This document shows positions 22,609 through 30,833 of a stretch of DNA of 64,000 bases, one piece after another. The position numbers were made by a program, and so were the translations under genes. Within the stretch, counting starts at the first letter, position 1; each line of letters opens with the position of its first letter. The stretch covers positions 1 through 64,000 of the forward strand of contig NZ_BAABFC010000017.1 in NCBI RefSeq assembly GCF_039540575.1. The letters are read 5' to 3'. The DNA is from Pseudaeromonas paramecii. GTDB lineage: Bacteria > Pseudomonadota > Gammaproteobacteria > Enterobacterales > Aeromonadaceae. The notes under the pieces were generated by a model. The model was not told the DNA's origin. It was given only the letters and a program-made list of their open reading frames with translations, and did no database searches.

Positions 22609-23559
22609 CTAGGTGCTGGCAGGCGCCAGCGGCAGCCTGCTGCGGCAGTGGGGGTAATGGCTGCAGCCCCAGAACCGCTCGCCGGCCCGCGCGCCCTGTT
22701 TTACCTGCCGCAGCACCATGGGATCGCCGCACTTGGGGCAGGCGGGGGTGGCCGTCTCGGCGGTATGGGGCGAGGTGGCGTGAGGCAGGGTGGTGTGGGG
22801 AACGGAAGCCTTAGTCCCCGGGGGCGGCTCGGGCACCATGTCGCTATCGGCCGGACGGGCCTGGACCCTGGGTTTGGTCTGGCTCGCCATGATAGGCTTG
22901 GCCTGACTGGGGGCCGCGGGCTTGCCATGCTTCTGCCTGAGGTGCGCCACATGGGCCCGGTTGGTCTTAAAGCCCGGAGCCAGCCGCTGGGCTTCTATCT
23001 GGGTCAGGATCTCCGCCACCCGGGCTTCGCTCAGCACAGTCGCTTGATGGCGCAGGATGTAACGCAGATAACCGGCACCCGTGGTGACGTTCTCCGGCAT
23101 CGGCGTCTTGAAACTGGCGTCCCCCACAAAGGCGATGACCGAGAACAGCTGGCCGTCCTCCAGCCCCAGCAACGTCTGGAGCGTCTTGGTGTGCTTGTAG
23201 TTTTGAAACAGCGGGTTCTGGAACTTGTGGGTCTGTTTGTAGATCTTCTGCGTCCAGGTGCGCTGCTGCTCGCCACCGAAGATCCAGCCGCGCATATTCT
23301 TGGTCTCCACCACAAACACCCCGTAGACAGAGACGATCAGATGGTCGATCTGCGTGCTGCCATCCTCGGTGGGCAGGGTGACATCCTTCACCAGGTGATA
23401 AACGTCCTTATCGAGCCGCCACCGCACCGCCGTATTGACAAAAAACTCCCCCAGCTTGCCCTTAAACCAGGGAGATTTAATCACCAACACCAGCAGGAAT
23501 GCCGGCAGCAGGATATAGAGCTGGCTAAGCAGGGGGTTAAGGAGCAGGGTAAGGTCCAT
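22609..23559 (-). CDS. NERD-domain protein with topoisomerase-type zinc finger, 316 aa
   Basis: One N-terminal TM helix (LYILLPAFLLVLVIKSPWF) anchors a NERD nuclease-related domain: GKLGEFFVNTAV, then STQIDHLIVSVYGVFVVETKNMRGWIFGGEQQ, in which D, ETK and Q form the restriction-endonuclease-like site, and WTQKIYKQTHKFQNPLFQNYKHTKTL. A Pro/Thr-rich linker of about 60 residues leads to a C-terminal C4 finger CPKCGDPMVLRQVKQGARAG and FWGCSHYPHC as in topoisomerase I. The combination suggests a membrane-tethered DNA-processing protein. Family members occur both as housekeeping genes and in defence contexts; no defence partner is adjacent. Confidence 0.88.
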   Translation of the reverse strand: MDLTLLLNPLLSQLYILLPAFLLVLVIKSPWFKGKLGEFFVNTAVRWRLDKDVYHLVKDVTLPTEDGSTQIDHLIVSVYGVFVVETKNMRGWIFGGEQQRTWTQKIYKQTHKFQNPLFQNYKHTKTLQTLLGLEDGQLFSVIAFVGDASFKTPMPENVTTGAGYLRYILRHQATVLSEARVAEILTQIEAQRLAPGFKTNRAHVAHLRQKHGKPAAPSQAKPIMASQTKPRVQARPADSDMVPEPPPGTKASVPHTTLPHATSPHTAETATPACPKCGDPMVLRQVKQGARAGERFWGCSHYPHCRSRLPLAPAST

Positions 23560-23642
23560 GATATGTTTCCAAGATGGATGGATTTAAATAGATGCGATGA
23601 CCATTAAGATAGTCTTCCGCTACTTGCATGATTCATTCAAAG

Positions 23643-24299
23643 TCACCGATCGCACATCTGTTTTAGTTTTTTCCTTTCTATCCCAATTTTAAATTCATTG
23701 ATGGTGTCTTGCGGCAGTATGTGCTCACTTCCTTTTATGACTTGCAGTGCATGATGACAGTCATTGCCGTTTATCAGCTTGTGAGCATAAAGGTTAGATG
23801 CTACGACATACATTTCTTTGATTTGCCAGAGCAATGGGTAGGGTTCATTATTATCATCGCTTTCAATAAATTCGGACATATCTTCAAGCAGTTTCTCTGA
23901 GAAACTGCCGCCGCCAGCAGGGTCCAGGTTGAATTCAATCTGCTGAAGGATTATCGCCATGGCAAATCTTAGCTTCATGCCATCGTAGAGTGTTCTCTCA
24001 TAGGGCTCTAGGATGCGGGAGGCCTCTAATGCTTCTTCCTTTGCTAAATGGTTTTTGCCTAACTTGGCATGTGCATAGGCTTTCATCATTAAAACATTGA
24101 CAACTGAGTCAATGCACTCAATATCCCCTTGTTGCTTATTTCCAGTTGAGAGCTTTAATTCATCGATTTCTGCGTAATTGTGAGCGTTTAGCAAGGCTTC
24201 AATTTTGCTTTGAAGGCTGAGGGCATCAGTGCAAGCAACTAGTCTGTTGCTTATGGATAGGCTGGATGCCAGCACTAAGAGTGAGATTATTTTAGTCAC
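23643..24299 (-). CDS. Hypothetical secreted helical protein, 218 aa
   Basis: GTG at 24299 is preferred (AAGAG about 7 nt upstream); a TTG at 24317 would add six residues. A signal peptide (KIISLLVLASSLSISNRLVA) is followed by a helical, TPR-like body: SKIEALLNAHNYAEIDELKL, VVNVLMMKAYAHAKLGKNHLAKEEALEASRIL, then an acidic C-terminal half. Cysteines (VACTD, DIECID, NDCHHA, KQMCDR) suggest disulfides in the periplasm. Low GC and a position at the edge of the repeat-rich island indicate acquisition. No family recognised. Confidence 0.7.
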   Translation of the reverse strand: MTKIISLLVLASSLSISNRLVACTDALSLQSKIEALLNAHNYAEIDELKLSTGNKQQGDIECIDSVVNVLMMKAYAHAKLGKNHLAKEEALEASRILEPYERTLYDGMKLRFAMAIILQQIEFNLDPAGGGSFSEKLLEDMSEFIESDDNNEPYPLLWQIKEMYVVASNLYAHKLINGNDCHHALQVIKGSEHILPQDTINEFKIGIERKKLKQMCDR

Positions 24300-24380
24300 G
24301 ACAATCTCTTGCGACAAGGTTTAATAATGACTGATGGGCGCCGTTGTGCTTTTTTGAGTGGTTCGCTACTAATAAGCCCG

Positions 24381-24545
24381 TAGGTTTGGCTGAGCATGCG
24401 AAGCCAAACGTGTACAAAGTAACCGACTTTAAGGCCGCCGCGGCTTTATCAGTTCAGAAGTGGATTATTAATAATCACGACTGGCCTGCCGCATATAATC
24501 ACCCCCGCGGTAACCGATGGGCTTCATTATATTCAGCCCAACCTA
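24381..24545 (+). mobile_element. MITE-like element, copy 1 (165 bp)
   Basis: Bounded by inverted ends TAGGTTTGGCTGA and TCAGCCCAACCTA (one mismatch), with a second inner inverted pair GCGAAGCCAAACG and CGATGGGCTTC. It aligns along its length with 25397-25557. It carries no gene and no clear target duplication. Such TIR-bounded short elements are mobilised in trans, or are intergenic repeat families; which applies here is not determinable. Confidence 0.7.
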
Positions 24546-24611
24546 CGAGCTGCTCGAGGATACGCTGGACAAGAAGCTGTCGACCAGAGACGGTTAATCG
24601 GGAATTTTTAT

Positions 24612-24688
24612 GGTTGTTCACTCGGGCACCTCGGATGATTGGTTTGGTGGCGCCTCCAATTTTCCGTAAATGCCCCGAGTGAACAACC
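24612..24688. repeat. 15-bp perfect inverted repeat enclosing 47 bp
   Basis: GGTTGTTCACTCGGG (24612-24626) is the exact inverse of CCCGAGTGAACAACC (24674-24688). It could be a long hairpin terminator for the DUF4272 gene or the ends of a tiny element. The polarity (GTT outward-left, AAC outward-right) is opposite to an attC site. Confidence 0.65.
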
Positions 24689-24704
24689 TACAGAGAGATC
24701 ACAG

Positions 24705-25328
24705 CTAGGTGTCCATAGGAACCTCATCCCAGTTTTCCTCCACACCATAAGCCCAATCTATAGCCTTCCGTCGTTTCGAAATTATGCTTTCACTAAGGTC
24801 GCAATGTTGCCCAATCAGTCGGCAGTTTTTCGTGTACCAGTGCATTCTATAAAGAAGGTCTGATTGTTCTTGAATTTCATAAATTGGACGCAGTATGGCG
24901 CTTCGGATGAAATTATTAGGATCTATTTTGAATGGAATCTTATGCGCCAAGTCGTCATCACAGTGCTTAAAGTGGTCAAGCTCAACAAGTCCAATACACC
25001 ATGCTAGAGCTTGGGCACATTCTTTTTGCCAAAACATATCTTCTTTGTCTTGATCACCAAGAACCACTGCGCCTAGTAGCTTTTTCTCATGCTCGCTCAC
25101 AAACTGCATCAGATCGAATTTTTGAAGCAGGGCACAAAGATCGCTGCCTTTGGCACCAAAACCAAGTCCAATGACATAAGCAAGAGCACAGAGTCTGCCT
25201 GCTACGTCTGTTGCACTTTTTGGCACTACCTCATCCAACCCCTCGATCACTGGCAGCTGCGAAGGCACTTCGATACCAACCGAAGCGAGATAGTTTGTGG
25301 TATTTGTTTTTAGATCTTCCATGTTCAT
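24705..25328 (-). CDS. DUF4272-like protein, 207 aa
   Basis: Starts MNMEDLKTNTTNYLASVGI. The features GRLCALAYVIGLGFGAKG, FWQKECAQALAWCIGLVELDHFKHCDD, then the middle ILRPIYEIQEQSDLLYRMHWY and finally SESIISKRRKAIDWAYGVEENWDEVPMDT agree with my memory of DUF4272: R-x-x-A-L-x-W (here KRRKAIDWAYG) and W-DEV-DT near the end are hallmarks. Soluble cytoplasmic protein; function unknown, though members are often found among immunity or contact-system genes. The gene lies exactly between two direct copies of the 160-bp TIR element, like cargo in a composite unit. Ends 17 nt after a 15-bp inverted repeat. Confidence 0.82.
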   Translation of the reverse strand: MNMEDLKTNTTNYLASVGIEVPSQLPVIEGLDEVVPKSATDVAGRLCALAYVIGLGFGAKGSDLCALLQKFDLMQFVSEHEKKLLGAVVLGDQDKEDMFWQKECAQALAWCIGLVELDHFKHCDDDLAHKIPFKIDPNNFIRSAILRPIYEIQEQSDLLYRMHWYTKNCRLIGQHCDLSESIISKRRKAIDWAYGVEENWDEVPMDT

Positions 25329-25396
25329 TTCTCAAAGAACCCTAACACCTGGCATAAGTTGCACCAACGCTGAACTAACAAAGTGCTCAGTAGCCA

Positions 25397-25557
25397 TAGG
25401 TTGGGCTGAGCTTGCGAAGCCCAACGTTTACCGAGAACCGACTTTAAGACCGTCGCGGCTTTATCTGTTAAGAAGTGGATAATAAAATAACGATTGACCT
25501 GTCGCGTATAACCTCCTCGCGGTAAACGTTGGGCTTCATTATATTCTGTCAAACCTA
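25397..25557 (+). mobile_element. MITE-like element, copy 2 (161 bp)
   Basis: Ends TAGGTTGGGCTGA and TCTGTCAAACCTA; internal sequence about 85% identical by eye to 24381-24545 and in the same orientation. A 300-nt reverse frame through it is a shadow. Confidence 0.7.
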
Positions 25558-25717
25558 CTTGCCAATATTGATTTAATTTATACATGGTGATGGGGATGTC
25601 ATAAAGTGCGATTACTAATCGCACCTACGGGCTAGATCTGTATAATCTGTACAGCTTATGCAACTGGTGCGGAATTAGGCAAAGCCATTTAAATCTGTAA
25701 ACATAAGTAATGGGATT

Positions 25718-26716
25718 TTATTCTAATTTGTTTTTTGAATGGAAGCCGAATTTTTTTAGACCTCTAAGTTTTTGCTTTATTCTCCCAAGTGTTTTGTTAA
25801 CTTTGAGTTGGACATGGTTGATTTTTTTTCCATCACAAGCATTAACCACTTCCAGTTTACCGCCAATGTAGAATATATTGTGAATAATTAGACTTTTCCT
25901 GAATTTTCTAAAGCATGGGATTTCTTTGCATGATGATGTGTCGAAGTCAACATCTAAAATTTCAAGTGTCGCGCTGCCATTCATTTTCATTGGGAACTTA
26001 AAATTCAATCTTGGGAAGTGACACCATCGATCCCAGGTATTTATTTCCTCGGTATGCATTTCAGATTTAACTCGTACAATTCCACTATGATTTCCTATTG
26101 TCAGTAAAAAACCAATGATAGAGCAATTCCCGGTAAGCACTACCTTTTCATCGAAGCATTTTTCAACATTAAGTTTTTTTATGGACAGGTACTTTGTTTC
26201 ATTAACAGCATTGACTGCGGGTATAATGCTTCTGTAATAATCGCCTAATATTATTTCAGAATAGATCCGACTGCCGTGTGCTGTAGTGTGAATATTATCT
26301 CTCAGAATGGTTTCAATGTTTGAGTTTGTTATTTTTTCATCTAAGGGAATATAGTGAATGTTTCGCTCTATCAGTGCTGCTTTACAGTATTGATAAAAAT
26401 CACTTTTTTCTGGTGAACGTGAAGGAAAAAACAAGAAAATCACTTTACATTGAATGCTAGTTAATTTATTTATAATTGTGTCAATATAGGAAATAGTATT
26501 ATCACCTATATCGTTGTAGGATGTACTAAACCAATCGACATAACAATGTGTTGGTTTTGCTTTTACCACTTCATCGATAAAGCAGATGCCTGCATCACAT
26601 AGATGCATTCCTCCATAACCATATTTTTTTACTTCGATGTTGTCAACCGCAAGGGAAAAGTGATCAACATATCCATTTTTTTGCTCTGTCACACTTGCCC
26701 CAAAAAAAGCAATCAT
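25718..26716 (-). CDS. SGNH/GDSL-hydrolase-like protein, 332 aa
   Basis: Starts MIAFFGASVTEQKNG with GAAAGGAAAG upstream; GASVTEQ corresponds to SGNH block I (G-x-S nucleophile region). GYGGMHLCDAG is a candidate block II glycine region and DNIHTTAHGSRIYSEIIL is a good block V (D-x-x-H) with the catalytic histidine. The block III Asn is not clear: YVDWFSTSYNDIGDNT is the best candidate. The second half (about residues 190-332) is a beta-rich extension ending in a basic tail. Such proteins de-acetylate or modify glycans. The AT-rich composition contrasts with all genes beyond 28 kb and indicates horizontal transfer. No glycan-biosynthesis neighbours are in the window. Confidence 0.65.
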   Translation of the reverse strand: MIAFFGASVTEQKNGYVDHFSLAVDNIEVKKYGYGGMHLCDAGICFIDEVVKAKPTHCYVDWFSTSYNDIGDNTISYIDTIINKLTSIQCKVIFLFFPSRSPEKSDFYQYCKAALIERNIHYIPLDEKITNSNIETILRDNIHTTAHGSRIYSEIILGDYYRSIIPAVNAVNETKYLSIKKLNVEKCFDEKVVLTGNCSIIGFLLTIGNHSGIVRVKSEMHTEEINTWDRWCHFPRLNFKFPMKMNGSATLEILDVDFDTSSCKEIPCFRKFRKSLIIHNIFYIGGKLEVVNACDGKKINHVQLKVNKTLGRIKQKLRGLKKFGFHSKNKLE

Positions 26717-27324
26717 TTTTTCTTTCCTTTCGTTGGCACCAATGGTGTATCTTATGCTGAAGTATTATCTACATAGTATGATGGCTTATTTATCGCTTAA
26801 CATATTTTCTATCGAATTTAACTGATCACTTGCCACAAGTTTAACTGCGTTTTTGAAAACATACCCAAGTCTCCGCTAGCCGGTGGGTGTTGTAATATAG
26901 GTGATGTTCTAAAATTTAAGGTGCCTCTCCTAACTTGTGTAATAGAAACTTATCACTGGTTCAATGATATGAGTATATTTTGTTTTCATAAACACTTTAA
27001 TCTCGATGATAACTTTAATGATGGTGTTTGATGCATGACGTTACTTTCAAAATATACTCTTGTCGTTTAGAAGCACTGACTATGATCCAGGGCGTGAACA
27101 TAAAATTTATTGAATAAACACACCACACTTTGACCTGGGTATTGGGTTGTGATCTGATACTCCCTTTTGGGAGCGCACCTATGTATTTTAATGCATCTTC
27201 ACAAGTTTTCACCTATCTCCATGAGATGCGCTAAGTAGCAAAAATGCCTACCCCTTCTTCAACATCTAATTCACTGAAAGAGAATACCATCTCCATACAA
27301 TCTGTCATGCAACCCATTGTGCCG
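26717..27324. other. AT-rich intergenic region
   Basis: About 600 bp without a convincing gene. A reverse frame 27015-27212 (65 codons, GTG or ATG start, preceded by GGAGATAG) reads KTCEDALKYIGALPKGS and could be a small gene, but its second half has no protein-like features. A weak dyad CCCA-N18-TGGG lies near 26870-26895. Otherwise nothing is recognised. Confidence 0.4.
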
Positions 27325-27496
27325 ACAGTGAAAATTTCGCCACTGTTTTTTGCGTCTGTGGATAGGCGGCAAATAGGCCACCTATCCCGCAGTGGGGCCT
27401 GATCGTAACCTTTACGATCATTGATACAGTGGTTTCCCGACGGGGTTTGGCTGGTTTCTGACCCGACACAGACGCTACCGCCCCTGGGTTCCAGCC
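27325..27496 (-). ncRNA. Candidate structured RNA (possible orphan HEARO/omega-RNA-like element)
   Basis: Read on the reverse strand, the segment folds into consecutive helices: a perfect 9-bp stem TGATCGTAA/TTACGATCA with a 3-base loop (27400-27420), GGATAGG/CCTATCC extended by GGC/GCC (27360-27387), ACAGTG/CACTGT (27325-27346), and a long-range 9-bp pairing of GCGTCTGTG with CACAGACGC (27352-27360 with 27467-27475). A further pairing of GGCTGG with CCAGCC (27449-27454 with 27491-27496) crosses the long-range helix, so a pseudoknot is possible. Multi-helix RNAs of this kind accompany IscB genes (HEARO/omega RNA), which is the first family I would test, but no iscB gene is near. The open frame running through it is an artefact of this composition. 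Confidence 0.4.
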
Positions 27497-27539
27497 CCCA
27501 CGCTGCTGCTTGCACTACATCCTTGTGAGTCCCTATCCT

Positions 27540-27557
27540 AACCGGCCTTTACCGGTT
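27540..27557. repeat. Subterminal-type hairpin AACCGG-CCTTTA-CCGGTT
   Basis: A 6-bp perfect stem with a 6-base loop, 44 bp upstream (reverse-strand sense) of the structured RNA candidate. Short hairpins at this position are typical of ends of IS605-superfamily elements; alone it is weak evidence. Confidence 0.4.
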
Positions 27558-27614
27558 TTGACACTCGGGTAGGTCACATTTGGCAATCTGTCAACGTGGC
27601 GGGCTGGGGGCAAT

Positions 27615-27648
27615 GTTGGGCTTCGCTTGTGCTCAGCGCCAACCTACG
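27615..27648. repeat. Fragment of the TAGGTTGGGC repeat family
   Basis: GTTGGGCTTCGC and CAGCGCCAACCTAC resemble the terminal arms of the 160-bp element at 24381 and 25397, joined directly. Probably a remnant or a solo hairpin of the same family. Confidence 0.5.
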
Positions 27649-27871
27649 GGTCTGTGGTTTCGCTGGGGCTGGCTAACGGGATCTGGCTCCCCTCTGTCTG
27701 GCCGAGGAGTGCGCGGCGGGCGGGGAGGCGAGGCAGGGATGCCGAGCCAGTCATCACCACGCAGGAGGCGTGTTGATGACGTTCCCCAAGCCCGGCGTGG
27801 ACGACGAGGGAAGCCGCAGGCCCGGACAGCGGGGAGTGCCGGGTTCGCCAAGGGGGCGGCATGAGCCCCCT

Positions 27872-28155
27872 TGGCACGCCCCCGCGCCAGCGGAGAAGGT
27901 AAAGGCACCATTGCTGACAAAGGGCGGAACGGCCCAGGCGATCAGACGATTGCGACAGCCAAGCTGACCCCACCCCAGCCCTCCCCTTGGCAGGGGAGGG
28001 AGCCAAAGCGACCTGGCACGCCCCCGCGCCAGCGGAGAAGGTAAAGGCACCATTGCTGACAAAGGGCGGAGCGGCCCAGGCGATCAGACGATTGCGACAG
28101 CCAAGCTGACCCCACCCCAGCCCTCCCCTTGGCAGGGGAGGGAGCCAAAGCGCCC
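27872..28155. repeat. Tandem duplication, 142-bp unit, two copies
   Basis: The units 27872-28013 and 28014-28155 differ at about one internal position (GGAACGG versus GGAGCGG) and near the end. Each contains the palindrome CCCTCCCCTTGGCAGGGGAGGG. No gene is supported; the several overlapping reverse frames here repeat the same text. The near-identity implies a recent duplication. Confidence 0.88.
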
Positions 28156-28220
28156 AGGTCTCGCCAGCGGCCAAAACAAAGGGCGGCCTCAGCCGCCCTA
28201 TCAACCCCAAGGGATAACCG

Positions 28221-28691
28221 CTACTGCGGGCCATCCCCTTCCACGGGTTCCACGGTCAAACAGATGGAGTCCGCCGCCACCACCTTCACCAGGGCGCCAT
28301 CGGCCAGGGCCTGCTCGCAGCGCACCGGCCAGACGGTGTCGTCGAGCTTGATGCGGCTGCTGCCGTTCTCCACCGCCTGCAGCAGCCGGGTCTGACGGCC
28401 AATATAGCGGCTCATGCGCTGATTGAGGGTGCGCTGGCTGTCGTCCTGGCTGTCCTTACCGTGCTGGATGCGCCACCAGATAAAGGTGGTGACGCTGGCG
28501 GCGACGGCAAACAGCAGCCACTGGGCCGTGGTGCCCAGGGGCAGCACCCAGCTGATGAGGCCGACCAGCAGGGCCGCCAGGCCCGTCCACAGCAGCAGGC
28601 CGGCGGTGCCCAAGAGCTCCAGCACCAGCAGCAGGCAGCCGAGGATCAACCAGTGCCAATGGCTCCAGCCGTGCAGCAGCTCGCTCATCAT
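28221..28691 (-). CDS. NfeD-like membrane protein, 156 aa
   Basis: Three N-terminal hydrophobic segments (HWHWLILGCLLLVLELLG, TGLLLWTGLAALLVGLISWVLP and TAQWLLFAVAASVTTFIWW) precede a soluble OB-fold-like C-terminal domain: LNQRMSRYIGRQTRLLQAVENGSSRIKLDDTVWPV, where IGR...G...I-L-D..W is the NfeD signature, then ALADGALVKVVAADSICLTVEP. Partner of the SPFH protein encoded immediately upstream, with ATGA start-stop overlap. The pair corresponds to E. coli YbbK-YbbL. Thought to organise membrane microdomains and protein quality control in the inner membrane. Confidence 0.9.
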   Translation of the reverse strand: MMSELLHGWSHWHWLILGCLLLVLELLGTAGLLLWTGLAALLVGLISWVLPLGTTAQWLLFAVAASVTTFIWWRIQHGKDSQDDSQRTLNQRMSRYIGRQTRLLQAVENGSSRIKLDDTVWPVRCEQALADGALVKVVAADSICLTVEPVEGDGPQ

Positions 28692-29617
28692 GCCTTGTTA
28701 CCCTTGAGGTCTTTGAACAGCTCGCCGATGCCGGCCACCGAGCCGATGATCTGGCTGGCTTCCAGCGGCATCATGATGAGCTTGCTGTTGGGGCTGTCGC
28801 CGATGCGGGTCAGGGCTTCGGTGTACTTTTGCGCCACGAAGTACTGGATGGCCTGGGCGTTACCGCCGGCGATGGCGTCGGACACCATCTGGGTGGCCTT
28901 GGCTTCGGCCTCGGCCTGGCGCTCCCGCGCCTCGGAGGCCAGGAAGGCGGCCTGCCGCTCCCCTTCGGCCTTGAGGATCTGGGACTGCTTCTCCCCCTCG
29001 GCCTTCAGGATCTTGGACTGACGGATGCCTTCGGCTTCGAGGATCTCGGCGCGCTTCTGCCGTTCGGCCTTCATCTGGGCGTTCATGGAGGAGACCAGAT
29101 CGGCGGGGGGCCGCACGTCCTTGATCTCGATGCGGGTCACCTTGACCCCCCAGGGGTTGGTGGCGGCGTCCACCGTCAGCAGCAGCTTCTCGTTGATGGC
29201 GTCCCGCTGGGAGAGCATCTGATCCAGCTCCATGGCCCCCAACACGGTACGGATGTTGGTCATGGTGAGGTTCTTGATGGAGAGCATCAGATCCGTCACC
29301 TCGTAGGCGGCCTTGTGGGCCTCGATCACCTGCACGAAGCTCACCGCATCTATGGTGACGTTGGCGTTATCCCGGGAGATGACCTCCTGGGGCGGGATAT
29401 CCAGCACCTGCTCCATCATGTTGATGCGGCGGCCGATGCGATCCACGAAGGGGATCAGGATGTTGAGGCCGGGGCGCAGGGTGCGGGTGTAGCGGCCGAA
29501 GCGTTCCACCGTCCAGTTGAAGCCCTGGGGCACCACCTTGATGGCGCCTTTGAGGGTCATCACCACCAAAAAGACGAAGATCGCCAACACCACGGTACTG
29601 GGGTTGATAGGCAGCAT
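28688..29617 (-). CDS. qmcA: SPFH/band-7 protein QmcA, 309 aa
   Basis: One N-terminal TM helix (TVVLAIFVFLVVMTLKGAI) followed by the SPFH domain: VVPQGFNWTVERFGRYTRTLRPGLNILIPFVDRI, VISRDNANVTIDAVSFVQV and ELDQMLSQRDAIN. The C-terminal coiled coil has the Glu/Ala/Lys-rich repeats ILKAEGEKQSQ and ILKAEGERQAA. Length and all blocks match E. coli QmcA (YbbK, 305 aa), an inner-membrane stomatin homologue that interacts with FtsH. Co-transcribed with the downstream NfeD-like gene. Confidence 0.94.
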   Translation of the reverse strand: MLPINPSTVVLAIFVFLVVMTLKGAIKVVPQGFNWTVERFGRYTRTLRPGLNILIPFVDRIGRRINMMEQVLDIPPQEVISRDNANVTIDAVSFVQVIEAHKAAYEVTDLMLSIKNLTMTNIRTVLGAMELDQMLSQRDAINEKLLLTVDAATNPWGVKVTRIEIKDVRPPADLVSSMNAQMKAERQKRAEILEAEGIRQSKILKAEGEKQSQILKAEGERQAAFLASEARERQAEAEAKATQMVSDAIAGGNAQAIQYFVAQKYTEALTRIGDSPNSKLIMMPLEASQIIGSVAGIGELFKDLKGNKA

Positions 29618-29902
29618 GAATACTCTCCTGTAATGGTTTCAAACAGATACGCTGGGCATCTTACGCTGGCGGCTGGCCTAGCTCCAGTGTAGGGCAACAA
29701 AAACGCGGGCGGACGCAAGCTCGGCATCGCGGTCGTGGATCGCGGTTTTTAATAGCTCTTCGTTATAAAAAGTTCGTTTTTATTATTTTATGCCGGATTT
29801 GGCGCCGCCTATAGTCGCTGCTAAGCAATGGCGCCGCTGGGCGTCACCCCATATGCAAGGCGACAAGCGGCATCGGCAAGAGGCCGGCCTGAGGAGTAGG
29901 CA
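29618..29902 (+). promoter_or_regulatory. cysDNC upstream region
   Basis: Between divergent qmcA and cysD. An AT-rich block ATAAAAAGTTCGTTTTTATT (29765-29784) about 130 bp before cysD resembles CysB-bound activator regions, which are poorly conserved AT-rich stretches. No clear -10/-35 pair is assigned. A direct CysB site is inferred from the operon function only. Confidence 0.4.
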
Positions 29903-30814
29903 GTGATCGATAAGGCGAGATTGACCCATTTGAAGCAGCTCGAGGCAGAGAGCATTCACATCATCCGGGAAGTGGCGGCGGAGTTTGAGAACCCCGTGAT
30001 GCTCTACTCCATCGGCAAGGACTCCTCCGTGATGCTGCACCTGGCCCTCAAGGCCTTCTATCCGGGAACCCTGCCGTTTCCGCTGTTGCACGTGGACACC
30101 AACTGGAAGTTCAAGGAGATGATCGCCTTCCGCGATTACACCGCCCAGAAGTACGGCCTGAACCTGCTGGTGCACAAGAACCCCGAGGGGCTGGCCATGA
30201 ACATCAGCCCGTTCGAACACGGCAGCGCCAAGCACACCGACATCATGAAGACCCAGGGCCTCAAGCAGGCGCTGAACCAGTACGGCTTCGACGCCGCCTT
30301 CGGTGGTGCCCGCCGTGACGAGGAGAAGTCACGTGCCAAGGAGCGGGTCTACTCCTTCCGCGACAAGAACCACGCCTGGGATCCCAAGAACCAGCGCCCC
30401 GAACTGTGGCGCCTGTACAACGGTCAGGTGAACAAGGGCGAGAGCATCCGCGTCTTCCCCCTGTCCAACTGGACCGAGCTGGACATCTGGCAATACATCT
30501 ACCTGGAAAACATCGAGCTGGTCCCCCTCTACTTCGCCAAGCCCCGCCCCGTGGTGGAGCGTGACGGCGTCAAGATCATGGTGGATGACGAGCGGATGCC
30601 CCTGGCCGAAGGCGAGGTGCCGCAGCAGGAGTGGGTGCGCTTCCGTACCCTGGGTTGTTACCCCCTGACCGGTGCCATCGACTCCCACGCCACCACGCTG
30701 CCGGAGATCATCGAGGAGATGCTGGTCTCCACCACCTCGGAGCGGCAGGGGCGGGTCATCGACAACGACAGCGCCGGCTCCATGGAGCTGAAGAAACGCC
30801 AGGGTTATTTCTAA
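29903..30814 (+). CDS. cysD: Sulfate adenylyltransferase subunit 2 CysD, 303 aa
   Basis: Catalytic subunit that forms adenylyl sulfate (APS) from ATP and sulfate. The GTG start has GAGGAG 6 nt upstream. PP-loop motif YSIGKDSSVMLHL (about residues 34-46), followed by LLHVDTNWKF, GGARRDEEKSRAKERV and the C-terminal FRTLGCYPLTGAIDS and RQGRVIDND blocks. Length equals E. coli CysD (302 aa). First gene of cysD-cysN-permease-cysC, all within 20 bp of one another, so sulfate uptake and activation are made together. Confidence 0.97.
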   Translation: MIDKARLTHLKQLEAESIHIIREVAAEFENPVMLYSIGKDSSVMLHLALKAFYPGTLPFPLLHVDTNWKFKEMIAFRDYTAQKYGLNLLVHKNPEGLAMNISPFEHGSAKHTDIMKTQGLKQALNQYGFDAAFGGARRDEEKSRAKERVYSFRDKNHAWDPKNQRPELWRLYNGQVNKGESIRVFPLSNWTELDIWQYIYLENIELVPLYFAKPRPVVERDGVKIMVDDERMPLAEGEVPQQEWVRFRTLGCYPLTGAIDSHATTLPEIIEEMLVSTTSERQGRVIDNDSAGSMELKKRQGYF

Positions 30815-30833
30815 GGATTAGGGGACAGACAAG

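Noticed and set aside
24612..24688. Possible attC site outside the array
   Set aside because: The cores are in the wrong order (GTT left, AAC right), so an integron integrase would not recognise it.
25325..25624. 99-codon reverse ORF
   Set aside because: It is a translation of the 161-bp TIR element and flanks.
27231..27515. 94-codon reverse ORF with GTG start
   Set aside because: It runs through the helices of the structured RNA candidate; the nucleotide-level pairing is a better explanation than coding.
27633..28234. Several overlapping reverse ORFs
   Set aside because: They translate the 142-bp tandem repeat and repeat the same text twice.
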